A stretch of 64,000 nt of DNA from Saccharopolyspora sp. NFXS83 (GTDB taxonomy: Bacteria > Actinomycetota > Actinomycetes > Mycobacteriales > Pseudonocardiaceae). Positions 7,558-16,831 of this stretch are shown here, piece by piece. The DNA lies in contig NZ_JAPFGB010000007.1 in assembly GCF_026241095.1 (NCBI RefSeq), forward strand, positions 245,915-309,914, given 5' to 3'. The first letter of the stretch is position 1; each line of letters starts with the position of its first letter. The position numbers and the translations under genes are program-made. The notes beneath the pieces are model-generated. The model was not told the origin of the DNA and ran no database searches. It saw nothing but the letters and a program-made list of their open reading frames with translations.

Positions 7558-8808
7558 CTAGCCGACCCGCTCGACGTCGAGGTCGACTCCGGCCGCGCGG
7601 AGCCGGTCGACGAGCACGTCGCCCATCGCGGTGGCCGGGGTGAGCACCCCTGCTCGTTCGGGGAGCGCGTCGCGGTGCAGCGCCAGGGACAGCGCGCTTT
7701 CGCCGAGCATCACCGCGGTCGCCTTGTACCCGGGGTCGCCCTGGGCGCGGAACCGCGAGCGGTAGCGGGCACCGGTCGTCGTGGTCGTGTACGTCTCGGT
7801 GGTGAAGTGCCCTCGTTCGCGGGTCTGCTCGCTCGGCCCCTCCCCCGCCTTCGGCAGGATCCGGTCGAGCACCGAGCGCACCGGCTTGATCGACATGGCT
7901 CCGAGGAACAAGGCCGTTCCGGCGCTGACCGCACCGGCGACGGCCGTCGAGACCACCGGCGTCCGGCCGACGGCCATGGTCTCGCCGTAGTGGAAGTCGC
8001 TGCCGTAGGCACCGTCGAGCAGGGCGTTGGAGCGGCGCACGATGCGGGTGTTGTGGCTGGCCATGAAGAACGGGGCGAGGGTCCCGCCGAGTCCGGGGTC
8101 GACCTTGGACGCGTCGACCAGCGCCATGTCTCCGGGCTCTTCGGAGCGCTTGACGCGGGCGCGCTCACCGGGGCCCGTCGACAGCGCGTGCGGGTTGCCC
8201 AGGACGCGCCGGACGGCGGGGTCCGCTGCCTGCTGCGCGATCACCCGCATCGAGTCGATCGTCCCGCCGCTCACACCGCCGCGGAGCTTGCGCACGACCA
8301 TGGTGGTGCCGGTCATCTCACCGGTGCCGTCTTCCTGGATCTTCTTGTGCAGCACGTACGTGCCGAGGTCCGAGGGAACGGAGTCGAACCCGCAGGAGTG
8401 GACGATGCGGGCGCCGTTGGCGGTGGCCCGGTCGGCGAACTCGTCGATGCACCGGCGGACGAACGGCACCTCGCCGGTGAGGTCGACGTAGTCGGTGCCG
8501 GCCTCCGCGCACGCGGCGACGAGCCCTTCGCCGTAGCGCAGGTAGGGCCCCACCGTGGTGCACACGACCCGAGTCCGGCCCGCCATCTCCTCGAGGGTGG
8601 CGGCGTCGTTCGTGTCGGCGATGATCAGCGGCCACTCGGCGGCGGGGGCGGGCAGCTCCCCGCGCACTCGCGCCAGCTTGCTCTCGCTGCGCCCGGCCAA
8701 AGCGATCTTGGTCCCGGCCGGTGCGTGCTCGGCCAGGTACAACGCGGTGAGCCGGCCCACGAATCCGCTGGCACCGAACACAACAACGTCGAACTCGCGA
8801 TCGCTCAT
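7558..8808 (-). CDS. Saccharopine dehydrogenase-like oxidoreductase (trans-acting enoyl reductase family)
   Basis: A 416-residue NAD(P)-dependent oxidoreductase. The N-terminus carries a Rossmann motif (VVVFGASGFVGRLTALYLAEH), followed by IALAGRSESKL and VVCTTVGPYLRYGEGLVAAC, as in the saccharopine-dehydrogenase-like family that includes mycobacterial trans-acting enoyl reductase (acting on phthiocerol/phenolic lipids) and many enzymes of unknown substrate. A hydrophobic stretch (AVAGAVSAGTALFLGAMSI) suggests membrane or lipid contact. The ATG was preferred to an in-frame start 66 bases upstream because AAGGAAGG lies just before it. No lipid-synthesis genes are adjacent, so the substrate is open. 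Confidence 0.82.
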   Translation of the reverse strand: MSDREFDVVVFGASGFVGRLTALYLAEHAPAGTKIALAGRSESKLARVRGELPAPAAEWPLIIADTNDAATLEEMAGRTRVVCTTVGPYLRYGEGLVAACAEAGTDYVDLTGEVPFVRRCIDEFADRATANGARIVHSCGFDSVPSDLGTYVLHKKIQEDGTGEMTGTTMVVRKLRGGVSGGTIDSMRVIAQQAADPAVRRVLGNPHALSTGPGERARVKRSEEPGDMALVDASKVDPGLGGTLAPFFMASHNTRIVRRSNALLDGAYGSDFHYGETMAVGRTPVVSTAVAGAVSAGTALFLGAMSIKPVRSVLDRILPKAGEGPSEQTRERGHFTTETYTTTTTGARYRSRFRAQGDPGYKATAVMLGESALSLALHRDALPERAGVLTPATAMGDVLVDRLRAAGVDLDVERVG

Positions 8809-9097
8809 CGTCACGCCTTCCTTCGGGGTGGCCCTGCCCGGTCCGATGATCCGGCCCGCGGTCTGCTCGTCCACCGCGGAGCGCCACCGGCACCATAACG
8901 CCGCACACCATCCCCCAGAGCACCACCACCGCCCCCGGGATCGCGACGATGATCACGGTTCGCGCGGCGGACCGGTCCCGCTCGGCGTCGTCCGGCCGGG
9001 CACGTGGTCGACCACGCCAGGCCCCGGTGACGCCGTCGCCGCCCCGATGCGCGGAAATCGAGCTGAGTCGAGCTGCCGATGCGGGCACCATGGGCGG

Positions 9098-10024
9098 ATG
9101 GTGGCGATCAGCGTGGCTACGTGCCAGTTCGCGGTGAGCGAGGACGTCTCCGCCAACCTCCGCGACGTCGTCGGCCAGTTGCGGACGGCGCGGCGGCGGG
9201 GCGCCGACGTCGCCCACTTCCCCGAGGGAGCGCTGTCGGGTTACGCGGGCTGCGACTTCGGCTCGTTCGACGGGTTCGACTGGGAGGGCCTGCGATCCGC
9301 GACCCGCCACGTGCTGGACGTGGCTCGCGAGCTGGGCATCTGGGTCGTGCTCGGCTCCGTGCACCGGCTCGGTGACGACATCGAGCCGCACAACAGCCTG
9401 TACGTGATCGACGATCGCGGCCGGATCGTGGACCGCTACGACAAGCGCTTCTGCTCCGGGGACGCCGAAGGGCGCACCGGCGACCTCGCCCACTACAGCC
9501 CTGGGGACCACGGCAGCGCGTGGGAGATCAAGGGCGTGATGTGCGGCGCCCTGATCTGCTACGACTACCGGTTCCCCGAGCTGCACCGGGAGTACGCGAA
9601 GCGAGGGGTGCGGCTGCTGTTCCACTCCTTCCACACCGGGAACGCGGCGCCGGAGCGGGTCGCGGCCATCGGAGCCGCGATCGGCCCCGAGCACGAGCGG
9701 TTCAACCCGGCGGCGACGTTCACCTATCCCGGAATCACCATGCCCGCCGCCATGACGGCGGTGGCCGCGAGCAACCACATGTGGATCAGCTGCCCCCACT
9801 CGTCCGCGCCGGAGAGCCTGTGGCCCGCGTTCTTCGTCCGCGCCGACGGTGTTCGCGTCGGGCAGCTCCGGCGCGACGAACCCGGCGTCCTCATGTCCAC
9901 TGTGGACACAGAGGAGGGACTCTACGACTCCACGGCGCCGTGGCGCCACCGCGCGCTCGCCGGACGCCTCCGCAGCGGTACCCCCGTCGACCACCCAAGA
10001 TCAACCGACCGAACCTCGCTGTGA
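9098..10024 (+). CDS. Carbon-nitrogen hydrolase (nitrilase superfamily)
   Basis: A 308-residue nitrilase-superfamily amidase. The catalytic triad is visible: Glu in VAHFPEGALSGY, Lys in VDRYDKRFCSGD, Cys in GVMCGALICYDYRFPEL. Members cleave amides, carbamoyl amides or nitriles in the cytoplasm. The protein is slightly longer than minimal amidases, with a C-terminal tail that looks unstructured. It stands alone, divergent from the reductase gene across a 289-bp gap, and its partner genes are not obvious. The specific substrate is not predictable. Confidence 0.88.
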   Translation: MVAISVATCQFAVSEDVSANLRDVVGQLRTARRRGADVAHFPEGALSGYAGCDFGSFDGFDWEGLRSATRHVLDVARELGIWVVLGSVHRLGDDIEPHNSLYVIDDRGRIVDRYDKRFCSGDAEGRTGDLAHYSPGDHGSAWEIKGVMCGALICYDYRFPELHREYAKRGVRLLFHSFHTGNAAPERVAAIGAAIGPEHERFNPAATFTYPGITMPAAMTAVAASNHMWISCPHSSAPESLWPAFFVRADGVRVGQLRRDEPGVLMSTVDTEEGLYDSTAPWRHRALAGRLRSGTPVDHPRSTDRTSL

Positions 10025-10229
10025 CGCCCGCGCCGCGTCGGCTCTCCAGCCCTCGCAGCGACTTCGACTCGAATCCTGCCGACGACCAGGCCGAACAGCG
10101 CCGTGCGCTCGGGCCGCGGCCGGAGATTCCCGGATCGCTGCGCGAAGACTCCGGAAAGCCGAGACTTGAGCATGCCGTGAGGGCACGGGCTTCCATGGGC
10201 GGATCCACCCTTGAGAGGAGCCCGTTCCC

Positions 10230-11486
10230 GTGTCCACCACGACCACTCCGCCCTTGCCCGCATCCGGTGCCGCAGCGCCCGCGCAGCCGACGCCGCTGCA
10301 CGATCGAGCGCTCGCGCCGGACCTCGCTCGCGGCATGATGCTGCTGCTCATCGCCCTGGCGCACACCCCGTGGTTCCTGTTCACCGCGACCATCGGCGTC
10401 ACGCTGATGCACCCGGCCGATGGCGGTGCGGCCGACCGGATCGCGCAAGCGTTCACGATCATCGTGGTCGACGCCCGCACGCACACGATGTTCGCGTTCC
10501 TGTTCGCCTACGGCATCGGGCAGCTCCACGCGCGGCAGATCTCCGGCGGCACCTCGGAACGGGACGCGCGGAGGCTGCTGCGGACCCGGCACCTGTGGAT
10601 GGTCGGATTCGGCCTGGTGCACGCCGTGCTGCTGTGGCAGGGCGACATCCTCGGCACCTACGGCCTGATGGGATTCCTGCTCGTGCCGCTGTTCTTCAAG
10701 CGCCGCGACCGCACCCTGAAGATCTGGATCGGCGTCCTGCTGGGTCTCGGCGCCGCGTTCAGCGCCGCCATGACGATGCTCCCCGCCGGAGGCGTCGCGC
10801 CGACACCGAACCTGCAGCGGCTCGCGGTCGCCGAAGGCGACTACGTCGCTTCGATGCTGCTGCGCTTGACCGCCTGGGCGCCCGGCCTGCTCACGGGCAT
10901 CGCCACGCTCGTGCTGCCGGCGGCGTTCCTCATCGGCCTGCTGGCGTCGCGGCACCGCGTGCTCGAAGAGCCGTCGCGCCACCTCCCGCTGCTGCGCGGA
11001 ACCGCCATCATCGGCATCGCCGTCGGCTGGGGCGCCGGTGCCGTGCAGGCGCTCGTGCACATCGGCGTGCTCGACCTGCCCAACCCTGCGGCGTTCGGGA
11101 TGGTGCACTTCTACACGGGCATCTTCGCCGGAGTCGGTTACGCGGCCCTGTTCGGCCTCATCGCGCACCGGTTCGCGGCGCGCGGCGCGACTCCGCCGCT
11201 GCCCGTGCGCGCGCTGGTCTCGCTGGGGCGGCGTTCGCTCAGCGGCTACCTGGCGCAATCGGTGGTCTTCGTGCCGGTGCTCTCGGCATGGGGATTCGCC
11301 CTCGGCGCGCAGCTGTCGAGCTGGTCGGCGCTGTGCGTCGGCGTCGGCACCTGGCTGCTGACCGTCGTCGTGGCGCACGCGCTCGACCGCGCGGGCATCC
11401 GCGGCCCGGCGGAGACGCTGCTGCGGAAGCTGACGTACCGCTCCGCACGCGGCCGTGCCCGGAAGGCCACGAGCAGCGCGGCTTGA
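10230..11486 (+). CDS. DUF418 domain-containing membrane protein
   Basis: A 418-residue polytopic membrane protein of the DUF418/YeiB-like family: an N-terminal LAPDLARGMMLLLIALAHTP (the conserved D-x-x-R-G start of the first helix), eight to ten hydrophobic segments, and the C-terminal DUF418 block LVSLGRRSLSGYLAQSV followed by further helices and a basic tail. Related families are acyltransferase-like membrane proteins, but no function is established. The GTG start is supported by GAGAGGAG at 10213-10220. It is transcribed toward the MFS gene and ends at a strong shared terminator. Confidence 0.88.
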   Translation: MSTTTTPPLPASGAAAPAQPTPLHDRALAPDLARGMMLLLIALAHTPWFLFTATIGVTLMHPADGGAADRIAQAFTIIVVDARTHTMFAFLFAYGIGQLHARQISGGTSERDARRLLRTRHLWMVGFGLVHAVLLWQGDILGTYGLMGFLLVPLFFKRRDRTLKIWIGVLLGLGAAFSAAMTMLPAGGVAPTPNLQRLAVAEGDYVASMLLRLTAWAPGLLTGIATLVLPAAFLIGLLASRHRVLEEPSRHLPLLRGTAIIGIAVGWGAGAVQALVHIGVLDLPNPAAFGMVHFYTGIFAGVGYAALFGLIAHRFAARGATPPLPVRALVSLGRRSLSGYLAQSVVFVPVLSAWGFALGAQLSSWSALCVGVGTWLLTVVVAHALDRAGIRGPAETLLRKLTYRSARGRARKATSSAA

Positions 11487-11494
11487 TCGGACGG

Positions 11495-11527
11495 CAGGGC
11501 GCTCGACGTGCGACGTCGAGCGCCCTG
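11495..11527. terminator. Bidirectional terminator hairpin
   Basis: A perfect 15-bp inverted repeat, CAGGGCGCTCGACGT and its complement, with a 3-nt loop, exactly between the stop codons of two convergent genes. Confidence 0.85.
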
Positions 11528-11531
11528 GCCG

Positions 11532-12863
11532 CTACCGCTCGCCCGCCGCGGAGATCTCGGTCAGGGTGCGCCCGGCGGTCTCCGGTGCCAGCGCCTGCGA
11601 CACCAAGGCACCCACCACGCAGATCCCGGCCGCGACGAGCATCGTCGTGCCCGCACCGAGGTCCTGCATGGACCAGGGGAACAGGAAGGTGCCGATGGCG
11701 GCGCCGACGCGGCTGATCGCGGTCCCGAATCCCGTTCCGATGCCGCGCAGCTCGGTGGGCAGCACCTCGCCGGGGTAGACGCCGGTGAGCGCGGTGCACA
11801 TCGCGTTGGCGAAGGCGAAGACCAGGAAGCAGCCCAGGACGATCAGCGGTGGCGCCGACCCCCACAGCGCGATGACGACGAGCACCACCGCGCACACCCA
11901 CTGCTGCGGGATCGTCAGCTTGCGGCGCCCGATCCGTTCGATGAGCAGGCAGGACACGACGACACCGAGCAGCGCGACTCCGTTGACGCCGATGGCTCCG
12001 ACGAGGCCGTCCTCGCCGAGGCCGTAGTGCGACAGGACGCTGGCGGAGAACGTGGCGATGGCGAAGTACGGCGTCACGGTGCAGAACCAGAACACCGAGA
12101 TGAACGTGGTGGCCCGCCAGTACTGCGGCGAGAACAGCATCCGGAACGTGCCCTGGCGCTGCTGCTCCCCGGTGATGTCGGCGCGGTCCGCCTCGTCCTC
12201 GATCCAGGTGTCCGCGATCCGCCGGGCCTCCTCGATGCGGCCCTTGCTCATCAACCAGCGCGGCGACTCCGGCACGCCCAGCCTGCCGAGGAACAGGATC
12301 ACGGCCGGGACGGTGCTCGTCCCGAGGATCACCCGCCAATCCGCGTCCAGCGCCGTCAGCGCGAAACCGACCACGAAGGCGACCACGAATCCGATGTACC
12401 AGGCCACTTCCGCGAACGACAGGCACCGGCCGCGCAACCGCGCGGGCGCGAACTCCGCCATCAGCGGCCAGCTGATCGAGTACTCGGCGCCGATCGCCAC
12501 TCCCATCAGCAACCGCACGACGAACAGCTGCCAGCTCGAATCGACGAAGAACTGCAGCACCGAGCCGACGACGAACATGGCCAGGTCGATCGTGAACATC
12601 GGCTTGCGGCCGAACTTGTCCGCGGCCCAGCCGCCCAACGGCCCGCCCGCGAAGATGCCGATCAGCGCCGCGGCCCCGATCAGCCCCTCGCCGTAGACGG
12701 ACATGTCCAGGTCGGTGGTGATGGTGCCGATCACGGTGCCGACGATGCCCAGGACGTAGCCGTCGATGAACATCCCGCCGGCGACGACGATGGTCAGCCT
12801 GATCAGGAATCGCTTCCTGTCGATCGAGCTGCGCGTGGTGTCCGCTACCGAGTTGGAGGTCAC
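11532..12863 (-). CDS. MFS transporter, sugar-porter-like
   Basis: A 443-residue major facilitator with 12 predicted helices: GGMFIDGYVLGIVGTVIG in helix 1, GGWAADKFGRKPMF between helices 2 and 3, RLLMGVAIGAEYSISWPLMA, the PESPRWL motif after helix 6 (typical of sugar/aromatic acid porters), and IERIGRRKL in the second half. The GTG start is chosen because GGGAAGGAAACG precedes it; an in-frame ATG 51 bases upstream is possible. It diverges from an IclR regulator, the usual arrangement for a regulated uptake gene for a carbohydrate or aromatic acid; the substrate is unknown. Confidence 0.88.
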   Translation of the reverse strand: MTSNSVADTTRSSIDRKRFLIRLTIVVAGGMFIDGYVLGIVGTVIGTITTDLDMSVYGEGLIGAAALIGIFAGGPLGGWAADKFGRKPMFTIDLAMFVVGSVLQFFVDSSWQLFVVRLLMGVAIGAEYSISWPLMAEFAPARLRGRCLSFAEVAWYIGFVVAFVVGFALTALDADWRVILGTSTVPAVILFLGRLGVPESPRWLMSKGRIEEARRIADTWIEDEADRADITGEQQRQGTFRMLFSPQYWRATTFISVFWFCTVTPYFAIATFSASVLSHYGLGEDGLVGAIGVNGVALLGVVVSCLLIERIGRRKLTIPQQWVCAVVLVVIALWGSAPPLIVLGCFLVFAFANAMCTALTGVYPGEVLPTELRGIGTGFGTAISRVGAAIGTFLFPWSMQDLGAGTTMLVAAGICVVGALVSQALAPETAGRTLTEISAAGER

Positions 12864-13108
12864 CGGCTCGTTTCCTTCCCGCGTGGAGGACTTCGAACCG
12901 GCCACGCCCGGCATTGCCGCACGGGTTTATAGCGCGACCCCGCGACCCCGCACGCACTCGGGGCGGTTCGCCCCCAGCACCGGTGACCCGTCCCGCACGA
13001 CCGGCCACCCCCAGCAGCACGCGTCCACTTTGTGAACGCGACTGTTAGGGTGGTGCCGCGGCAGGTTCAGGGGCCGGAAGCGCTCCGCGCGGCAGGAGGC
13101 GGAAACGG

Positions 13109-13903
13109 ATGGGCGAGGCACCCGAGCAATCGGGGATGGTCAACAAATCGGTGACCAAAGCCGTCCGGTTGCTCCGCGAACTGGCCGCTCAACCGCGGAC
13201 CGGGGCCACCGTCACCACGCTCGCGAAAGCGGCGGGACTGAGCAGGCCGACGGCGTTCCGGCTGCTGCACAGCCTCGAACAGGGCGGTCTCGTCGACCGC
13301 ATCGACACCAACTACGTCCTCGGCTGGGAACTGGCGCGGCTCGGCCGCAACGCGGACCCGTACGCGGGCCTGGTGGCGCACGCGCAGCCGCTGCTGCAGG
13401 AGCTGGCGGACGAGTTCAACGAGTCGGTGACGCTGTCCATCCCGAACGCGCAGGACGGCCTGGACCTGGTCGCCGAAGCCGCGGGCTCGCACGTGGTCGG
13501 CGTCCTGTCGCAGAACATGGTCGGCAGGCACTACCCGATGCACGCGAGCTCCACCGGCAAGGTCCTGCTGGCCGAGCAGTCGGCCGATCAGCTGTGCCGC
13601 ACGCTGCCCGAGGAACTCGAGGCCTTCACCCCGCACACCATCACCGACCGGGCGGCGCTGCTCACGGAACTCGGGCAGGTCCGGGAGCAGGGCTTCGCGA
13701 CCATCGACAACGAGCTCGAACCCGAGCTGCTCTCGCTGTCGCGCCCCATCCGGGACAGCGCCGGGACCTTGGTGGCGATCCTCACCCTCAACGGTCCCCG
13801 GAGCCGCTTCGGCCGCGCCCGCATTCCCGAAGCCCTGCACAAGATGCAGAGCACCGTCGACCGGCTCGCGGAACTCTTCTGGCGCGACTCGGAAAGCGCG
13901 TGA
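13109..13903 (+). CDS. IclR-family transcriptional regulator
   Basis: A 264-residue IclR protein. The winged helix domain comes first (VTKAVRLLRELAAQPRTGA, then LAKAAGLSRPTAFRLLHSLE); the effector domain shows the familiar HASSTGKVLLAE and a C-terminal dimer region. AGGAGG (13093-13098) precedes the ATG. It is divergent from the sugar-porter-like gene at 11532-12863 and probably controls it from the 245-bp shared promoter region, where an AT-rich TTTATA lies near 12926. The gene ends 4 bp from a convergent small gene. Confidence 0.92.
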   Translation: MGEAPEQSGMVNKSVTKAVRLLRELAAQPRTGATVTTLAKAAGLSRPTAFRLLHSLEQGGLVDRIDTNYVLGWELARLGRNADPYAGLVAHAQPLLQELADEFNESVTLSIPNAQDGLDLVAEAAGSHVVGVLSQNMVGRHYPMHASSTGKVLLAEQSADQLCRTLPEELEAFTPHTITDRAALLTELGQVREQGFATIDNELEPELLSLSRPIRDSAGTLVAILTLNGPRSRFGRARIPEALHKMQSTVDRLAELFWRDSESA

Positions 13904-13907
13904 GCGG

Positions 13908-14219
13908 TCACACGCCGCGGCGCGACTCGCTCGGGGTTCCGCAGTAGGCGATGCCGAGCAGCAGTGCTTGGAAGACGGCGGCGAACGCGACACCGGCCCA
14001 CAGCAGCGGCCCCTCCAGCTGGACGAACACCAGCGAGGTCGGCGCCGTGACCAGGAAGCCCCAGATTCCGGCGAGGCTGGCGTCGGCCCGGTCGACCAGC
14101 AACGCGTCCCCCGCGGTCCACAGCCACACCGCGGACACCACCGTCAGGTAACCCAGTCCCGCCGGGTTGAACAGGTACCGGTGGAATGCCGCGGCCCAAG
14201 AGCGCTGCGAGCCGTGCAT
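13908..14219 (-). CDS. Small membrane protein, SCO4225-like (tentative)
   Basis: A 103-residue protein with three probable membrane helices (around GYLTVVSAVWLWTAGDALLV, LAGIWGFLVTAPTSLVFVQL and GVAFAAVFQALLLGIAYCG). Residues D-A-S-x-A-G-x-W and TAPTSLVF resemble a family of short actinobacterial membrane proteins of unknown function; this assignment is from memory of the family pattern. The start is fixed by a strong AGGAGGT directly upstream. It overlaps nothing but ends head-on with the IclR gene. Confidence 0.7.
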   Translation of the reverse strand: MHGSQRSWAAAFHRYLFNPAGLGYLTVVSAVWLWTAGDALLVDRADASLAGIWGFLVTAPTSLVFVQLEGPLLWAGVAFAAVFQALLLGIAYCGTPSESRRGV

Positions 14220-14330
14220 GGGAGACCTCCTGGAAGACGATCGCTGGAACCGATCTCCACTATCCCGGCGGGACGGTTTCGACCGCATGAGCAGTTCTAC
14301 CCATCCCCACCGACAGTCACCCGCGTCGCG

Positions 14331-14936
14331 TCATCCGCGGCTCAGCAGCGAGACGAGGAACTCGGAATCCGCGTTGAGCGGACGCAGGTCCCAAGTGGAC
14401 AGCTTCAGCTCGACCGCCAAGCCGGAATCCGCCGCGTCCGCGAAGAACTCGTCGAACCCGTACCCCCGCCCGGCGCCGAATCCGACCGCGACGCGCCCCT
14501 GCGGCGCGAGGTGTTCGCGGAACCGCCGCAGCACCGCGACGCGCGTGCTCGGCGCGCAGAAAGGCAGCACGTTCCCGGCGCACACGACCACGTCGAACGG
14601 CTCGGTGACGCCGCGCGCCGGGAGGTCCAGCTCGGCCAGGTCACCGACGAGCCAGCGCGGGCCGGGGTGATCGTGCTCGGCGGCGGCGATCAGCTCCGGG
14701 TCGACGTCGACTCCGACGACCTCGTGCCCCGCCGCGGCCAGCTCGGACCCGACCCGGCCGGGGCCGCAGCCCGCGTCGAGGACGCGCGCGCCGCGGGAGA
14801 CCATCGCGTCCACCATCCGGGCCTCGCCCGCGAGGTCGTCACCGGCCCGCGCCATGCCGCGGATCCGCTCGACGTACCAGGCGGAGTGCCCGGGGTCGGC
14901 CGCCACCTTCCGCATCCACATGCTCTGCTCGACCAT
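14331..14936 (-). CDS. Class I SAM-dependent methyltransferase
   Basis: A 201-residue methyltransferase with SAM-binding motif I (VLDAGCGPGRVGSEL), the acidic end of strand 2 (VVGVDVDPELI) and motif IV-like FDVVVCAGNVLPF. The compact size, without obvious substrate domains, is typical of small-molecule methyltransferases of unknown specificity. The ATG with GAGGAGG upstream is preferred; a longer in-frame reading (to 15182) would overlap the divergent gene and lacks a ribosome site. It is divergent from the flavin-binding protein at 15037. Confidence 0.86.
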   Translation of the reverse strand: MVEQSMWMRKVAADPGHSAWYVERIRGMARAGDDLAGEARMVDAMVSRGARVLDAGCGPGRVGSELAAAGHEVVGVDVDPELIAAAEHDHPGPRWLVGDLAELDLPARGVTEPFDVVVCAGNVLPFCAPSTRVAVLRRFREHLAPQGRVAVGFGAGRGYGFDEFFADAADSGLAVELKLSTWDLRPLNADSEFLVSLLSRG

Positions 14937-15036
14937 GCCCCCATCCTCCTCGACCGGTGCGCGGGCACGGCGGGGCGCCCGCCCTTCCGGTTCGCGGATC
15001 GCGCGGTCGTCGGTGCCCGCCGCTACCTTCCGTGCC

Positions 15037-15462
15037 ATGGCCTTGTCTGCACAGGAACGAGAGCAATTCCTCGCCGAACCGCACATCGGGGCGCTCGCGG
15101 TGGCGTGGACGTCCGATCGAGCGCCGCTGACGGTGCCGATCTGGTACCAGTACTCCCCCGGCGGCGAGCTGTGGATCAGCACGGGTCCGGAGTCGCGGAA
15201 GGCGCGGGCGATCCGCGCCGCGGGCCGGTTCAGCCTGATGGTGCAGCGGACGACACCGACGATCCGCTACGTCTCGGTGGAAGGACCGGTCGTCCGGACC
15301 GAAGCGGGCACTCCGGAGCGCTCCCTCGAGATGGCGCGGCGCTACCTGCCGCCGCAGCAGGCCGCCGAGTTCGCGGAGTACGAGCGGACCCAGCTCGGCG
15401 AGCACGTGGCGATCTACATGCGCCCGGAGCACTGGTTGTCGGCGGACCTGGGCTCGGTGTAG
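15037..15462 (+). CDS. Pyridoxamine 5'-phosphate oxidase-like (split-barrel flavin/F420-binding) protein
   Basis: A 141-residue split-barrel protein: FLAEPHIGALAVAW, TVPIWYQYSPGGELWIST, KARAIRAAGRFSLMVQ and ETxxYVSVEGPVV-like strands. This is the pattern of actinobacterial FMN- or F420-binding proteins of the PNPOx superfamily, which reduce small unsaturated compounds or bind flavin. No partner is adjacent. It is followed immediately by a strong terminator, so it is probably monocistronic. Confidence 0.85.
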   Translation: MALSAQEREQFLAEPHIGALAVAWTSDRAPLTVPIWYQYSPGGELWISTGPESRKARAIRAAGRFSLMVQRTTPTIRYVSVEGPVVRTEAGTPERSLEMARRYLPPQQAAEFAEYERTQLGEHVAIYMRPEHWLSADLGSV

Positions 15463-15473
15463 CGGTCCCGCAC

Positions 15474-15515
15474 CGCTCCTCGACCGAGGACGACGGGCGT
15501 TCCGGTCGAGGAGCG
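15474..15515 (+). terminator. Terminator hairpin after PNPOx-like gene
   Basis: CGCTCCTCGACCG pairs perfectly with CGGTCGAGGAGCG (13 bp) across a 16-nt loop, beginning 12 nt after the stop codon. Confidence 0.8.
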
Positions 15516-15636
15516 ACTGCCCGCACCTGGTCAAGCTTTAAGTCAGTCAGCTGATCTAGGTGTTAGCGTGGTGGCTGATCAACCGGCACGAGCCGGTTCG
15601 GGCAACGTCCGACGAGCTTGAACTGCGAGGAGTCCC

Positions 15637-16464
15637 ATGTCCCCCACCTACGAGCAGCCCGCCCGCGAAGTAGCGGTCGTGATCGGAACGGGCGGCATGG
15701 GCCAGGCCATCGCACGCCGCGAGGGCTGCGGACGCAGGCTCGTCCTGGCCGACTTCGACACCGCGCCCCTCGGGCGGTTCGCCGACGTGCTCCGCGACGA
15801 AGGTTTCGACGTGACCGCGGTGGAGGTGGACGTCGCGGATCGCGCCTCGGTCGCGTCGGTGGCGGCGCTCGCCGACGGGCTCGGCCCGGTCACCCGCGTC
15901 GTGCACACGGCGGGCGTCTCCCCCATCCAGGCCGCCGCGAACGTCATCCTCGCCGTCGACCTCCTCGGGACCGCGTTCGTGCTGGCGGAGTTCGAACGGG
16001 TCGTCGCGGCGGGCGGTGCCGGGGTCGTGATCTCCAGCATGTCCGGCCACTTCTCCCGCCTCAGCGCCGAGGACGAGCGGGCACTCGCCGTGACACCGGT
16101 CGAGGAACTCCTGGACCTGCCCGTCGTGGCGGCCGTCGCCAGTCCGGAAGCCGCGTATCCGCTGTCCAAGCGGGCCAACCAGCTGCACGTGCAGGCCGCC
16201 GCGACGGCCTGGGGCGCGCGCGGCGCCCGGATCAACAGCATCAGCCCCGGAGTCATCTCCACGCCGATGGCGCGCCAGGAGTTGGCCAGCGAGCACGGCG
16301 ACCGGATGCGCACCATGATCGACGCGTCGGGCACCGGGCGGATCGGCACCACCACCGACATCGCCGACGCGGCGGCCTTCCTGCTCGGCCCGGCGGCCTC
16401 GTTCATCACGGGCGCGGACCTCCTCGTCGACGGCGGCGCCGTCGCGGCGAACCGGCGGTTCTGA
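15637..16464 (+). CDS. SDR-family NAD(P)-dependent oxidoreductase
   Basis: A 275-residue short-chain dehydrogenase. The nucleotide site reads VVIGTGGMGQAIARR, with LADFD after strand 2 and an acidic DVAD later. The catalytic Tyr/Lys pair is in YPLSKRANQL, with Ser in VISSMSGH upstream, and the C-terminal FITGADLLVDGG is classic. About 25 residues between the Ser and the Tyr are longer than usual (AVTPVEELLDLPVVAAVASP insertion). The substrate is unknown; neighbours give no pathway. The upstream gap (15541-15636) carries AT-richer promoter-like sequence. Confidence 0.9.
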   Translation: MSPTYEQPAREVAVVIGTGGMGQAIARREGCGRRLVLADFDTAPLGRFADVLRDEGFDVTAVEVDVADRASVASVAALADGLGPVTRVVHTAGVSPIQAAANVILAVDLLGTAFVLAEFERVVAAGGAGVVISSMSGHFSRLSAEDERALAVTPVEELLDLPVVAAVASPEAAYPLSKRANQLHVQAAATAWGARGARINSISPGVISTPMARQELASEHGDRMRTMIDASGTGRIGTTTDIADAAAFLLGPAASFITGADLLVDGGAVAANRRF

Positions 16465-16787
16465 CCGCTCCACCGCTATTCCTGATGTCCATCGTGGACG
16501 TATGGATCGGCGTCGGTTCGCGCCGCTCGTCGAGTTCCACGGACCGGACGAAGACCGCCCCTTTCCCAGAATTGCCATTCGGCGTCCGCGAATCAGGCGC
16601 CACGAATGAAATTCGCGGCTCTTTCGACGAGGAGGGAGCACGACCACGCCGCGTCAACGCGCCGGCCGGGCAATCCGGCACCACGGGGGCGCGGCCCGTT
16701 CTTCCCGAATCGCCGATTCCGCAATCCTGCACAAGGACGACTCCACGTACCGCACGATGGCGGAATCTCCGGGCAGAGCTTGGCGAA

Positions 16788-16803
16788 AAAGGTCTAGACC
16801 CAT
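16788..16803. promoter_or_regulatory. DasR-responsive element (dre)-like operator
   Basis: The core GGTCTAGACC (16791-16800) is a perfect palindrome and identical to the centre of the Streptomyces dre consensus ACTGGTCTAGACCAGT; 12 of 16 bases match overall. It abuts the -35 hexamer of the promoter for two chitinase-like genes, the expected position for repression by the N-acetylglucosamine-sensing GntR regulator DasR. The regulator gene is not in this window. Confidence 0.8.
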
Positions 16804-16831
16804 TGACGCCGTGATCGGGTCCACATAGGTT
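16803..16831 (+). promoter_or_regulatory. Predicted sigma-70-type promoter of the chitinase-like operon
   Basis: TTGACG (16803-16808) and TAGGTT (16826-16831) are separated by 17 bp. The -35 box overlaps the last base of the dre-like palindrome. Confidence 0.65.

Noticed and set aside
8809..9097. A possible small membrane protein on the minus strand (TVIIVAIPGAVVVLWGMVCG stretch).
   Set aside because: One hydrophobic stretch only; the frame has no supported start and runs without stop far into the reductase gene in the wrong frame.
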